Assembly (NCBI RefSeq): GCF_014203225.1
Contig: NZ_JACHIO010000005.1
Span: 124,001 to 188,000 of the forward strand
Reading direction: 5' to 3'
Length of the DNA stretch: 64,000 nucleotides
DNA from: Granulicella mallensis
GTDB lineage: Bacteria > Acidobacteriota > Terriglobia > Terriglobales > Acidobacteriaceae
Below are positions 18,282-26,983 of this stretch, piece after piece. The notes under the pieces were generated by a model, which was given only the letters and a program-made list of their open reading frames with translations, was not told the origin of the DNA and ran no database searches. The first letter of the stretch is position 1. The number at the start of each line of letters is the position of its first letter. A program made the position numbers and the translations under genes.

Positions 18282-20498
18282 TTAAAGCACTACTGTCTGC
18301 GGAGCTGGATGAGGCATGATCGTTTTTGCTACACCGCCCGCGAGCGAAACGGTCAACTCCTTCGCTGCGGCAAGACCACCGTGCGCGACGCTGTAGTGCA
18401 GCGTTCGCTTTGCGTCGTCCCACTTCAAATTAATGATCGAGAATGCCCCCTTCTCATAAGCGAAACTCAAACCGTCATCGTCATAGAGCTGAAAGCTGCC
18501 GTCGGCTCCCGGATAGATCGTCAGGTGAACCGGTTCGGTGGAGTGCTCGGCAACATACTGTTTCACCGGCCCTGTAGGAATGATCGCTCCGGCGCGAACG
18601 AAGAGAGGCAGCGCCTCAAGCGGAGCCTGCACGGTTATGGCTTTGCCGCCATCAATAGGCTTGGCTGTCCAGAAGTCGTACCACTCGCCTGCGGGAAGAT
18701 AGACCTTGCGCTCCGTCACTCCCGGCTCGAACACCGGCGCAACCAACAAGCTCGGTCCGAAGAGGTAAGCATCGGCGGTCGCCCAGGCGGTCTGGTCTTC
18801 CGGGAACGAGAGCCCGAGGCTGCGGATGAGCGGGATGCCCGTCTTGTGCGTCTCCCAGGTCGCGGAGTAGAGATACGGCATAAGCTGCGAGCGGGTGTTG
18901 AGATACTTGCGGCAGATAGGTTCGACCGCGGCATTATGCAGCTCTTCGGGCTTCGGCAGGAACGCCTCGGCGTTGGCTCCCATCTCCGATTCGCCGTAGC
19001 TTCCCGTATTCCAGCCCCAGGGACGGCGCAGTTGCCAGGTGCGCCCGTGGCAGCGGAACGAGGGACAGAAGGCGCCGAACTGGAACCATCGCACGAACAG
19101 CTCCGCAGTGAACTCTTTCGTCGGGACAAAGCCGCCGATGTCTGTGCCCCAGTAGGGAACGCCGCTCAGGCCGGCATTGATGCCCATCATGATCTGCGTC
19201 TCCAGCGTCTTCCACGTGGAGAACGTATCGCCGGACCACAGCCAGCCCCAGCGCTGAATCCCGGCATAGCAATTGCGATGCAGCGCGAACGGTCGCTTGT
19301 CCGGAGCGGTGAGGCGGCCGCCCTCCCAGTACATCCGGTTGCGAACCAGCCGTGAAGGCACGGGCAGCACATCGCCCTCATCCGGCCACCATCCATCCAC
19401 GCCCATCTTCACGAACGGCACATGCTGCTGCCAGTAGTTCGCCGCGTCTCCCGGCACCGCTGCGGCAGAGCCTGTGTCGTCCACCTTGCCGTGCAGATTC
19501 TCCGGCGGGTTCACCACGTGCAGGACCACGTTGAAGTGCAGGTCATGGAACTCGCTGAGGATCTTTTCAGGATCGGGAAAGACCGTCTTGTTGAACACGA
19601 ACGAGCCGTGCCCTGTGTTCCATCCCGAGGGACAGAAGCCCGTTCCGAGATAGATCACCGCATCGCACGGCAGCTTCTTCTCGCGAAACGTTCGGGCCTC
19701 GTCGAGGATCTGTTCGCGGCTGTCGATCGTTCGATGCGACTGCTGAAAGCCGAGCGTCCATTTGGCCGGAAGGTGAGGGAAGCCGGTGATCTCCGCATAT
19801 TGGCGAAGGAGTCCGGCCGGTGTCGGCGAGACGCAGAGGTAGAGGTCCTGGCCGCGCGCGACATCGCTCGGCTTGAAGATTCCGGTGTCGCCGGAGAGAT
19901 CGAACTGGCCGCCGGGCTCGTGGAAGTAAAGTCCCCAGCCCTTGCCCATGACCCACGGAATGGGATTGCGAGCGCCGAAGATCCGCAGGTTGTCGCCTGC
20001 GCCGTTGCGCATCATGTCCTTCACGCCGCGGCGATCCATCGGATGAACGCCGGGACCCATGCCGTAGACCGGCGCGTTGTTGTAGCCGAAGCCGATCTGG
20101 TTGAGGTCCGGGCGAAAGACGAGCTCCTGGATGACGCCGCGCTGCGAATGTTCTACCGCGATCTTCAGCGGTCCCGTAGCGATGCGCACCGTGTACTCGC
20201 CCCACGGAATACTCTGCCCTGCGGCGTCCGTGCGGAGCGTAAGCATGGGCTTCGCAAAGGTACGCGGAGCGATGCTGCCGTCCTCGTAGTAGCGATCCAG
20301 CGTCTCATCGACCGCTGCAATCGAAATCCTCAAGGTGGAATCTGTGACGGACGTGATCGTCACGTCCATCCCAACGGAGCCTGTTGCAACGGCGGAGGGC
20401 GCAAGCAACTCAGCCCAGGTAAATCGCTGCCGCAGCAGCACTCCTGCGGATACAGCGCCCAACCCTGCCACGACCGACCTGCGCGAGTGCTTTTTCAT
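18282..20498 (-). CDS. Glycoside hydrolase family 31 alpha-glycosidase, secreted
   Basis: A 738-residue enzyme. The start at ATG 20498 gives a twin-arginine-like leader (KKHSRRSVVAGLGAVSAG); the longer frame to 20573 would run into the operator. GH31 landmarks are visible: an N-terminal beta-sandwich with GYNNAPVYGMGPG, the barrel motif KMGVDGWWPDEGD with the likely nucleophile Asp368, and FCPSFRCHGRTW carrying the conserved Arg-x-His-Gly. The C-terminal segment YLPAGEWYDFWT is also typical. Possible activities are alpha-xylosidase, alpha-glucosidase or alpha-galactosidase. It heads an operon with DUF885 copy A and is divergent from DUF885 copy B. Confidence 0.92.
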   Translation of the reverse strand: MKKHSRRSVVAGLGAVSAGVLLRQRFTWAELLAPSAVATGSVGMDVTITSVTDSTLRISIAAVDETLDRYYEDGSIAPRTFAKPMLTLRTDAAGQSIPWGEYTVRIATGPLKIAVEHSQRGVIQELVFRPDLNQIGFGYNNAPVYGMGPGVHPMDRRGVKDMMRNGAGDNLRIFGARNPIPWVMGKGWGLYFHEPGGQFDLSGDTGIFKPSDVARGQDLYLCVSPTPAGLLRQYAEITGFPHLPAKWTLGFQQSHRTIDSREQILDEARTFREKKLPCDAVIYLGTGFCPSGWNTGHGSFVFNKTVFPDPEKILSEFHDLHFNVVLHVVNPPENLHGKVDDTGSAAAVPGDAANYWQQHVPFVKMGVDGWWPDEGDVLPVPSRLVRNRMYWEGGRLTAPDKRPFALHRNCYAGIQRWGWLWSGDTFSTWKTLETQIMMGINAGLSGVPYWGTDIGGFVPTKEFTAELFVRWFQFGAFCPSFRCHGRTWQLRRPWGWNTGSYGESEMGANAEAFLPKPEELHNAAVEPICRKYLNTRSQLMPYLYSATWETHKTGIPLIRSLGLSFPEDQTAWATADAYLFGPSLLVAPVFEPGVTERKVYLPAGEWYDFWTAKPIDGGKAITVQAPLEALPLFVRAGAIIPTGPVKQYVAEHSTEPVHLTIYPGADGSFQLYDDDGLSFAYEKGAFSIINLKWDDAKRTLHYSVAHGGLAAAKELTVSLAGGVAKTIMPHPAPQTVVL

Positions 20499-20581
20499 GG
20501 AGAAGACCCTCATCTTCCGTGCTTTGTATAAACCTGACGTTCGCGAACAATCCCTAGTCGGGAGAGTAAACAAATACTAAT

Positions 20582-20591
20582 TTGTATACAA
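20582..20591. promoter_or_regulatory. Perfect palindromic operator candidate TTGTATACAA
   Basis: A perfect 10-bp palindrome in the 195-bp divergent region between GH31 (start 20498) and DUF885 copy B (start 20694). It is the best match to a motif seen imperfectly at 1306, 4092, 16219 and 16231. FCD-type GntR regulators use operators of this general form. Confidence 0.5.
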
Positions 20592-20693
20592 CTGAAAATT
20601 CTTTCGGTATAACTTTTCCTATCGGCAAGGAGAGGCGCAGGGAGTCCCTGAACCCTCTTTCGCTGTTACTCCAGCTCCAACAAGGCTTGAACG

Positions 20694-22448
20694 ATGCGGA
20701 TTTGTCCACGGGTGCTTCGGGTTTTCTTCGTCTCAGCCGCTCTGTCCGGCACACTTGTCCACGCTGCCCCGGCGGCACCATCCACCGACTCGAACGCTCG
20801 TATGCCGTCGCTGATCGAGCAGTTCAGCGCGGACCGCATGTCGCTCAATCGGGCGTATCCGCTCTCGATCTCGCCGAGCCACATGGAGCGTTTCACGAAG
20901 TTCTACCAGGACGAGCTCGTCACTCTCAGCGCCGTCGACTTCAACGTGCTCTCACAGGAGGACCGCGTCGACTACCTTCTCCTGAAGAACTGCCTCACCG
21001 CGAACCTTCATCAGTTGGCGATTCAGAAGCACCAGATCGAAGAGATGCAGCCGCTGCTGCCCTTTGCCGCGGGCATCGAAGAGCTGCTCGATAAGAAGCG
21101 GCTGATGCAGCGGCCTGACGCCGAGAAAGATGCCGCGTTGCTTGCCGAGATGGTGAAACAGATCGAAGCGGCCCGCAAACAGTTCGATCCTAAAACCGAG
21201 GGCCACGCCAGGATTAATCCTGTGGTCGCGAACCGCGCCGTCATCGCGACGCGCGAACTCAGTGAGGCGCTGCACGACTGGTTCGGCCAGTACAACGGCT
21301 ACGATCCGACCTTCAGCTGGTGGGTCGACGTGCCCTACAAAGACGCGGACAAGGAGCTGACAGCCTACAGCGGCTTCCTGAAGGAAAAGCTTATCGGCAT
21401 CGCGGCTGACGATAAGACCACCATCATCGGCGATCCGGTCGGACGTGACGCCCTGCTCCACCAGCTCTCCGACGACATGATTCCATACACTCCCGAAGAG
21501 CTCATCTCCATAGCGCAGACCGAGTACGACTGGTGCATGAAGGAGATGCTCAAGGCCTCGCACGAGATGGGCTTTGGCGATAACTGGCAGGCCGCCGTCG
21601 AGAAGGTCAAGCAGATGCACGTCCCGCCGGGCGAGCAGCCCGAGCTGATCCGCAAGCTCGTTGTGGAGGGCAGTGACTTCGTCAAGAAGAACGATCTCGT
21701 CACCGTTCCGCCCCTCGCCGACGAGACCTGGACGATGATCATGATGACGCCCCAGCGGCAGCTCGTAAATCCGTTCTTCACCGGAGGCAACGAGATCAGC
21801 GTCTCCTACCCCACCGACACCATGACCTACGAGCAGCGTGAGATGAGCATGCGCGGCAACAACATCCCGTTCGCGCACGCCACGGCGTTCCACGAGATGA
21901 TCCCCGGGCACTTCCTGCAGTTCTACATGAACGCCCGTTACCGCACCTATCGCCGCCCGTTCTCCACGCCCTTCTGGGGCGAAGGCAACGCGCTCTGGTG
22001 GGAGATGCTGTTCTACGAAAAGGGTTTTGAGAGCACCCCTGAGGAGCGCGTCGGCGCGCTCGTCTGGCGGATGCATCGCTCGGCGCGTGTGCTCTTCACG
22101 ATGAACTTCCATCTCGGCAAGTGGACGCCGCAGCAGTGCGTAAAGTTCCTCATCGACAACGTAGGCTTCGACTCCGAGAACGCCCTCGCCGAGGTCCGCC
22201 GTTCCTTCGATGGCTCGGTCGGGCCTCTCTACCAGTGCTCGTATTTAATGGGGGCGCTGCAGTTCCGCGCGATGCACCACGAGCTCGTCGATTCGCACAA
22301 GATGACCGACCGCCAGTTCCACGACGCCATCCTCCACGAAGGAGCGATGCCCATCGAGATGCTGCGAGCCGATCTCGAAAACGTCAAGCTGACGGCGGAC
22401 TTCCAGACTTCGTGGAAGTTCTACGGCGACCATCCCACGCATCCGTAA
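20694..22448 (+). CDS. DUF885 family secreted peptidase-like protein, copy B
   Basis: A 584-residue protein with a signal peptide ending near VHAAPAA. The family signature is AFHEMIPGHFLQFY with H400, E401 and H405, followed by GEGNALWWEMLFYEKGFE, corresponding to the third-ligand region of copy A. Identity with copy A looks low outside these motifs, so it is an old paralogue and not a recent duplicate. An AAGG precedes the ATG. It shares the divergent promoter region with GH31 and is followed by a glycosidase-like gene after 24 bp. Confidence 0.9.
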   Translation: MRICPRVLRVFFVSAALSGTLVHAAPAAPSTDSNARMPSLIEQFSADRMSLNRAYPLSISPSHMERFTKFYQDELVTLSAVDFNVLSQEDRVDYLLLKNCLTANLHQLAIQKHQIEEMQPLLPFAAGIEELLDKKRLMQRPDAEKDAALLAEMVKQIEAARKQFDPKTEGHARINPVVANRAVIATRELSEALHDWFGQYNGYDPTFSWWVDVPYKDADKELTAYSGFLKEKLIGIAADDKTTIIGDPVGRDALLHQLSDDMIPYTPEELISIAQTEYDWCMKEMLKASHEMGFGDNWQAAVEKVKQMHVPPGEQPELIRKLVVEGSDFVKKNDLVTVPPLADETWTMIMMTPQRQLVNPFFTGGNEISVSYPTDTMTYEQREMSMRGNNIPFAHATAFHEMIPGHFLQFYMNARYRTYRRPFSTPFWGEGNALWWEMLFYEKGFESTPEERVGALVWRMHRSARVLFTMNFHLGKWTPQQCVKFLIDNVGFDSENALAEVRRSFDGSVGPLYQCSYLMGALQFRAMHHELVDSHKMTDRQFHDAILHEGAMPIEMLRADLENVKLTADFQTSWKFYGDHPTHP

Positions 22449-22472
22449 CGCACAGCGAAAGGATTCCGAACC

Positions 22473-24821
22473 ATGGATAGACGTGACTTCATCAAGAGCA
22501 TGGCCGCCAGCACGGCAGTCCTCCACACGCTCAGCGCGCAGGGTGCCGGACAGGCACTCCACCCCTCGAAGACAGGCTCTGTTCCTCCCTCCGCAGCTTC
22601 TGTAGAAGGCCATATCAAACTCGCGACCTTCACTCGCAAAGGCGAGACCTGGACGGTCTACGAAGACCTCAGCGTGCGCGACGGTGTCCTCACCTTCGTC
22701 TCATCCGCGGGTACGGCTCGCGTTCTGCCCAAGACCGCGGAGGCCACCTTTGCAGACGACGGCCCGCAGCATCTCGGGCTCGACATCAAGGACATCGGCA
22801 TGGCCGGCGCGGATCTCCTCGCGGACAAGCTCCTTGCCCACGGCGATCCCAGGGAAGAAGAAGTCCGCAAGGCCGCTCCGCCCATGAACTCTGCTCACCA
22901 CGAGGGCAACAATCCGAACTACCGTCCCAACTGGAACACCTTCGTCGGCACGCGCGAGTGCAGCGACACGATGCCGGTCTATCCCAGCGGCAGCACGCGC
23001 ACCTATCATCCCATCCAATACTTCAAAGAGCTCACGCAGGAGCGCTCCAACCTGCGCTACGAAGGGCTTGTCGGCGGATGGATGCCGGCGGTGCGCAAGG
23101 TTCTCCCCGGCGACAACGGCTCGTACTACGAGATCGTCGTCTTCGGCGATGTCCTCGCCAAAGATCGCTTCATCGTGCAGACGTGGCACCGCACGTCGCA
23201 CATTCAAAACGGCAAGGCCACCAAGGTGGAGTTCGGTTACAGCTATCCCGCCTACACGCGCCGTCGCCAGGACCCGAAGCCGGAGGAGTTCTATCTAGGC
23301 CTGCTCGAGTTCGCCGAGTACTGGGAGCGCCAGACCCACGACCTCGTGCCGCTGAGCCTGCCCGACAAGAGCTGGACGGACATGGTCCGCTACGCCTTCG
23401 TCAAGGAGCAGATGGTGCGTCCCGGCGGCGTCTATCCCAAGTACGGCGCGGTCGATCGCGACTACTACGGCCCCGAGTACGACGGCTTTCAGGACATCTT
23501 CACGATGGCCCTCTACGCCAACCTCGAGTGCGGCCGCTTCGATCTCGCGCACGATATCTTCGACAACTACTTCTCCGACTTCACCGACAGCAAGGGCATG
23601 ATCAACATGCGCGGAGCCGAGACCGCACAGTTCGGCCTGACGCTCTTCCTCATCGCGCGCTACTACCAGCTCACCGGCGACAAGACGCTGCTTATCAAGC
23701 ACCGCGAAAAGATCGAAGCGACCGCCACGCTCCTCGCCGAGCTGCAGGACGAGTCGCTCAAACTCAGCCCCTCCGATCCGGGCTACGGTCTGCTGCATGG
23801 CTGGTGCGAGTCCGACTCTTGCCTCATGCCGGACCCCTCGATCTGGGACAAGGCCTACTTCTCGAACAGCGCCTTCACCGTCCGCGGCTGGCGCGACATC
23901 GCCGGCACGTGGCGCAAGCTGAAGTTCTCCGGTGCCGAGGCCCTCGCCACCGATTGGACGCGCCGCAGCGAGCAGCTTCAGGCCGCACTGACGAAGAGCA
24001 TCGAGGCCAACATTCGTCACGACATGAAGCCCGCCTACATCGGCCCCATGCCCGGCGTAAAACTCACCTTCCGCGAGTCGATCGAACAGGAGCACCCCAG
24101 CGAACAGGGCTGGACGCACCGCTGCTACGCCGAACTCCTCCAGCCCGATGTGCTCCCTGCGGCGCAGGCCAACATCGTCATCGATTGCATGCGCGCCTAC
24201 GGTGCTACGACTGCTGGCGTGGTGGCCAACGTTGAACGCGCGAATCCCCACGACCGCGCCATCCTGGGGTTCGTCTCCTACGGCTACGCCGCTGCGTTGC
24301 TCCGCCTCAACCGCATCGAGGAGTACATCCTCTTCCTCTACTCGCACCGCTATCACGACCACTCACGCGGCAGCTGGACCGCCGGAGAAGTCTCCGGGAT
24401 CACCGGCGGCGGCGCGCTCTTCTGTATTCCCGCGCAGCAGACGATCCCTCTCCTGGTCCGCTGGATGTTGGTCTTCGAAGACTCCGATGAGGATCGCCTC
24501 CACTTCGGCCGCGCCCTGCCCCGAGAGTGGGTAGCCACAGGCAAGCCCATCGCCATCTCAGGCGCACCAACCCGCTGGGGACGCGTCGACTACCACCTCG
24601 AAACCCGAGGCCCCAACACGTTGGCAGCCAGCATCACCCTGCCGGCAAAGGGCGACCTTCCCAAAGAACTCCACGTCACCTTCCGCGCCGGAGACGGCCG
24701 CAAGCTGGCCAGCGCGACGGTCAACGGCAAGGCGGCGTCGTTCGGAGGGCTTCATCGGGATGCTGTCGTTGTTGTTCCGAGAGGCGAACGAGCGTTTGAG
24801 GTGGTCACGCAGCTTGCTTAG
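22473..24821 (+). CDS. Tat-exported protein, six-hairpin glycosidase-like
   Basis: A 782-residue protein with a twin-arginine leader (MDRRDFIKSMAASTAVLHTL). After a beta-rich N-terminal domain (about residues 45-270), the segment from about 300 to 680 shows repeated helical hairpins with many acidic and aromatic residues (YYGPEYDGFQDIFTMALYAN, HGWCESDSCLMPDPSIWDK, ISGAPTRWGRVDYH near the end). This resembles an (alpha/alpha)6 barrel with flanking beta domains, as in GH families 78, 95, 127 or similar. I cannot name a family, and GH status is inference. It follows DUF885 copy B by 24 bp with its own AAAGGA site. Confidence 0.75.
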   Translation: MDRRDFIKSMAASTAVLHTLSAQGAGQALHPSKTGSVPPSAASVEGHIKLATFTRKGETWTVYEDLSVRDGVLTFVSSAGTARVLPKTAEATFADDGPQHLGLDIKDIGMAGADLLADKLLAHGDPREEEVRKAAPPMNSAHHEGNNPNYRPNWNTFVGTRECSDTMPVYPSGSTRTYHPIQYFKELTQERSNLRYEGLVGGWMPAVRKVLPGDNGSYYEIVVFGDVLAKDRFIVQTWHRTSHIQNGKATKVEFGYSYPAYTRRRQDPKPEEFYLGLLEFAEYWERQTHDLVPLSLPDKSWTDMVRYAFVKEQMVRPGGVYPKYGAVDRDYYGPEYDGFQDIFTMALYANLECGRFDLAHDIFDNYFSDFTDSKGMINMRGAETAQFGLTLFLIARYYQLTGDKTLLIKHREKIEATATLLAELQDESLKLSPSDPGYGLLHGWCESDSCLMPDPSIWDKAYFSNSAFTVRGWRDIAGTWRKLKFSGAEALATDWTRRSEQLQAALTKSIEANIRHDMKPAYIGPMPGVKLTFRESIEQEHPSEQGWTHRCYAELLQPDVLPAAQANIVIDCMRAYGATTAGVVANVERANPHDRAILGFVSYGYAAALLRLNRIEEYILFLYSHRYHDHSRGSWTAGEVSGITGGGALFCIPAQQTIPLLVRWMLVFEDSDEDRLHFGRALPREWVATGKPIAISGAPTRWGRVDYHLETRGPNTLAASITLPAKGDLPKELHVTFRAGDGRKLASATVNGKAASFGGLHRDAVVVVPRGERAFEVVTQLA

Positions 24822-25045
24822 TAGCGGTATCCACCGCAGCTTCAAGCCTCGGATCTCCATAGAGCGCTTAAAAGCGCGCGGGAAAGGCACTGTTTCGTTA
24901 AGGGCACGGGTTTACCTGTGCTCTTACAACTGCTAATGTGCTGTATCGCTGTTTGGCGAGGTTGCAACATGATATGCCGAGGAATCTGACGAAGTTCTTC
25001 ACTAAATGTAATAGGTGCCATTCGTGAAGAACACGTATTACAACA
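24822..25045. other. Intergenic, small hairpin repeat at 24892-24916
   Basis: The sequence contains TTAAGGGCACGGGTTTACC followed by TGTGCTCTT, an imperfect hairpin that recurs as a better palindrome at about 63278-63305. It lies where the GC-rich glycosidase gene gives way to AT-richer DNA. Past the stop of the nucleotidyltransferase a second reading frame stays open to 24898 (see the G9 tract). Confidence 0.5.
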
Positions 25046-25663
25046 TCAAGGCATAAACGAAAGAGGAAAGAACGCCAAAATTTTCTTTTGGAGGGGGCCA
25101 GAAACACACTGAAGGCTATCGAATCCCCCCCCCGCTCTCGAAGCGAATGCAATATCTAAAAGTTTTGTCGGCGGTACCGCTTGACCGTTTTGAAGAAATT
25201 GAAGCCGCTGTAATTCTCGTCTAATCTTTACTCCATAATGAAGCTTTGCCTGATCACTTAGTAATCCCCAATGACGTTCTAATGACCGTACATAAGCAGA
25301 GATACGTTTTTCTTTTCTAGTAACAGAGAGGGGACCGACTCTAGTGAGGCTGAACCAGTCTGGGTGTGATCCGAGTGGAATCCCGAAATTACTAATATGA
25401 TTTGCTAATTCGCTGCCAAGCCAAATTTCCGAAAACACGTCGTGTTCGGGCAAAATCATCAACTCGATCAGGGGAGATTTAAAATGAGTACGACTCTCTC
25501 CCACGCAAAACACGTCGAGATCAGATTCGGCGTGTTGTAAGTGTGCAGCAAACGAGCCAAATATCACTATTTCGTGCGCAGCATCCAACCGTCTTCGAAT
25601 TTCTGGACTGAGAGTCTCGGACCGGGTCTTAAGAATTTCTTTCAACCATTCCGTTGAGTCCAC
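25046..25663 (-). CDS. MNT-like nucleotidyltransferase domain protein
   Basis: A 205-residue protein. About residues 33-52 read IVIFGSFAAHLQHAESDLDVF, the GS-x(n)-SDxD pattern of minimal nucleotidyltransferases with both metal-binding Asp residues. Downstream are helical segments (RSLERHWGLLSDQAKLHYG). It is the last gene of a three-gene cluster and overlaps the preceding gene by 22 bases. The region is AT-richer than the flanks, suggesting transfer. Near its 3' end a run of nine G residues sets which of three C-termini is read. It could nucleotidylate an RNA or protein as a toxin or antitoxin component, or make a signal molecule. The role is unproven. Confidence 0.75.
   Translation of the reverse strand: MDSTEWLKEILKTRSETLSPEIRRRLDAAHEIVIFGSFAAHLQHAESDLDVFCVGESRTHFKSPLIELMILPEHDVFSEIWLGSELANHISNFGIPLGSHPDWFSLTRVGPLSVTRKEKRISAYVRSLERHWGLLSDQAKLHYGVKIRRELQRLQFLQNGQAVPPTKLLDIAFASRAGGGFDSLQCVSGPLQKKILAFFPLSFMP
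25125..25133 (-). repeat. G9 homopolymer tract in the nucleotidyltransferase gene
   Basis: Nine C on the + strand, nine G in the coding strand. With G9 the protein ends at 25046; with G8 the frame stays open about 50 codons longer, to 24898; with G10 it stops after two codons. Such tracts slip during replication and can act as phase switches, but they are also common sequencing-error sites. Confidence 0.8.
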
Positions 25664-26067
25664 TTATCCCTCCTTTGTTGCAAAAGGTCGATGAGATCGG
25701 TTAGGTAGTCGTCAGCCAAGTCGAGATCTTCTCCGAAAAGTTCCCCGAAATAGCCGTTAATAGCGTCTTCAAGATTTACTGCGACACTGACGAGATCATC
25801 TTCGGGAGAGAAGAGAAGCTCTAATAGCCCAGAGAGACTCGATGGCTCTTGGACCAGTTTGCACTGCTTACTTATCACCGATATCACAGCACTTAGAGCG
25901 ACTTCTACTTCTTCAGATTCGATTTGCCCTGCTTCGATAAATACGTCGTCATCCTCATCATCCACGTCGCTGTAAGCACTAGGAAGTATAGAGTGAACGC
26001 CCTTTAACTCTTCGATGAGCTCATCGATAACCTGAGGGCGCAAGCGTTTCCTTCGGAGGGTGGTCAT
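25642..26067 (-). CDS. Small acidic protein of unknown function
   Basis: A 141-residue protein with a basic start (TTLRRKRLRPQ) followed by a strongly acidic, helical remainder (YSDVDDEDDDVFIEAG, FSPEDDLVSVAV, FGEDLDLADDYLTDLIDLLQ). I recognise no domain. Its ATG overlaps the upstream stop by four bases (ATGA), and its end overlaps the nucleotidyltransferase start by 22 bases, so all three genes are made together. The acidic character suggests a protein partner or an inhibitor of the nucleotidyltransferase, which is inference. Confidence 0.65.
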   Translation of the reverse strand: MTTLRRKRLRPQVIDELIEELKGVHSILPSAYSDVDDEDDDVFIEAGQIESEEVEVALSAVISVISKQCKLVQEPSSLSGLLELLFSPEDDLVSVAVNLEDAINGYFGELFGEDLDLADDYLTDLIDLLQQRRDKWTQRNG

Positions 26068-26699
26068 TTGGAAACCTTTATGTTTTTCTTAGCCCTGCGC
26101 CCTGAAGCGTTGACTACGTCCTGAGAGTTTTGATCCAGGAGTGGTTGAGTTGCTGGCTGAATGGTGTTTTGAATCGTAACGCTAGGAGATGGAGACTGTG
26201 GCGTCACGCCGAACCATTTTGGAAGCCACGCGGCAAGACCCAGGACAAGGTAAAAGATTAAGTCCGACTTAATTGCGAGCCGCGCCTCTTTATTTATGCG
26301 AGACAGAACTTTATTTAGTTGATCGTTCTTGAACGTGTGGCTAATCAGGGGGCGCGGCTTTTTTGTTCCGAAGAGAGAACGTGCTATGTTCGGTGTTGAA
26401 AAAGTAACCTTTTCCCCGGTGGCTCGGCGGTGTTTATCTATTTGAATTTCAATGTTTCGGGCGCGCCCTCCAAACAGCCAACCGAGACGGACTTGTTCAC
26501 GCTCGAACCAAAAGAACCAAGCTAATAGTACATTTACCGCGAAAGAGCTGATAGCTGGGGAGAACCCCTTACCACTGGCGATTGCAACTAGAGCGCCAAT
26601 AGTGGCTGTTACGGACCACCCTTTGATGGTCACTCTGAAAGCGCCAATCTTATCGATCTTATCTTGGAGGATCTTGTATTCGTCGCTTAGAGAGCTCAT
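26064..26699 (-). CDS. Small membrane protein with N-terminal coil and TM hairpin
   Basis: A 211-residue protein. Residues 1-22 (SDEYKILQDKIDKIGAFRV) form a helix that leads, after TIKGWSVT, into two close hydrophobic helices (about 28-44 and 48-64). A third hydrophobic segment follows near residues 145-165 (IFYLVLGLAAWLPKWFG). The pattern of a short helix, a KIGxFRxTIKGWS-type junction and a two-helix hairpin resembles small 2TM effector-like proteins found beside nucleotidyltransferases and other defence genes (SLATT-like layout). Exact family membership could not be tested. It is the first gene of the three-gene cluster. TonB-like Pro/Thr-rich sequence lies near the C-terminus. Confidence 0.7.
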   Translation of the reverse strand: MSSLSDEYKILQDKIDKIGAFRVTIKGWSVTATIGALVAIASGKGFSPAISSFAVNVLLAWFFWFEREQVRLGWLFGGRARNIEIQIDKHRRATGEKVTFSTPNIARSLFGTKKPRPLISHTFKNDQLNKVLSRINKEARLAIKSDLIFYLVLGLAAWLPKWFGVTPQSPSPSVTIQNTIQPATQPLLDQNSQDVVNASGRRAKKNIKVSK

Positions 26700-26983
26700 A
26701 GGGTCGGTTCAATGCTTGATCGTATATGAATGGGTGTTATGTAAGTTCATAGTCAAAAAGGTCCAACAATCTTGAAAGACGCCAAGCCATCATATCGTCT
26801 CCCCCATATTCGTGGCTGGTATTCTTCCGAATCCTAAACATTAGAGCGACTACTGCGCTGCTTCATGCATAGTGTTAGGCAGGAGCCATCGACCCTGCGC
26901 TCCTATTAATCGTGTTTTCACGTGATCCCGACACTATCTCAAGCCGTGTTAACCTAAGCTCGCATCGACAAGAGGACACCAGC
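26700..26983. other. AT-richer intergenic region without visible gene
   Basis: This spacer between two divergent genes should carry the promoter of the three-gene cluster. TTGACT on the minus strand near 26755 is a possible -35 element, but no good -10 box follows at correct spacing. An AGAGG ribosome-binding site at 26971 belongs to the next gene. Confidence 0.4.

Noticed and set aside
20952..22112. 386-codon minus-strand frame inside DUF885 copy B
   Set aside because: Shadow of a gene with clear HEMIPGH motif on the + strand.
24898..25152. Separate 84-codon gene on the minus strand
   Set aside because: It is the alternative frame after the G9 tract; it has no ribosome-binding site of its own and is better read as a possible extension.
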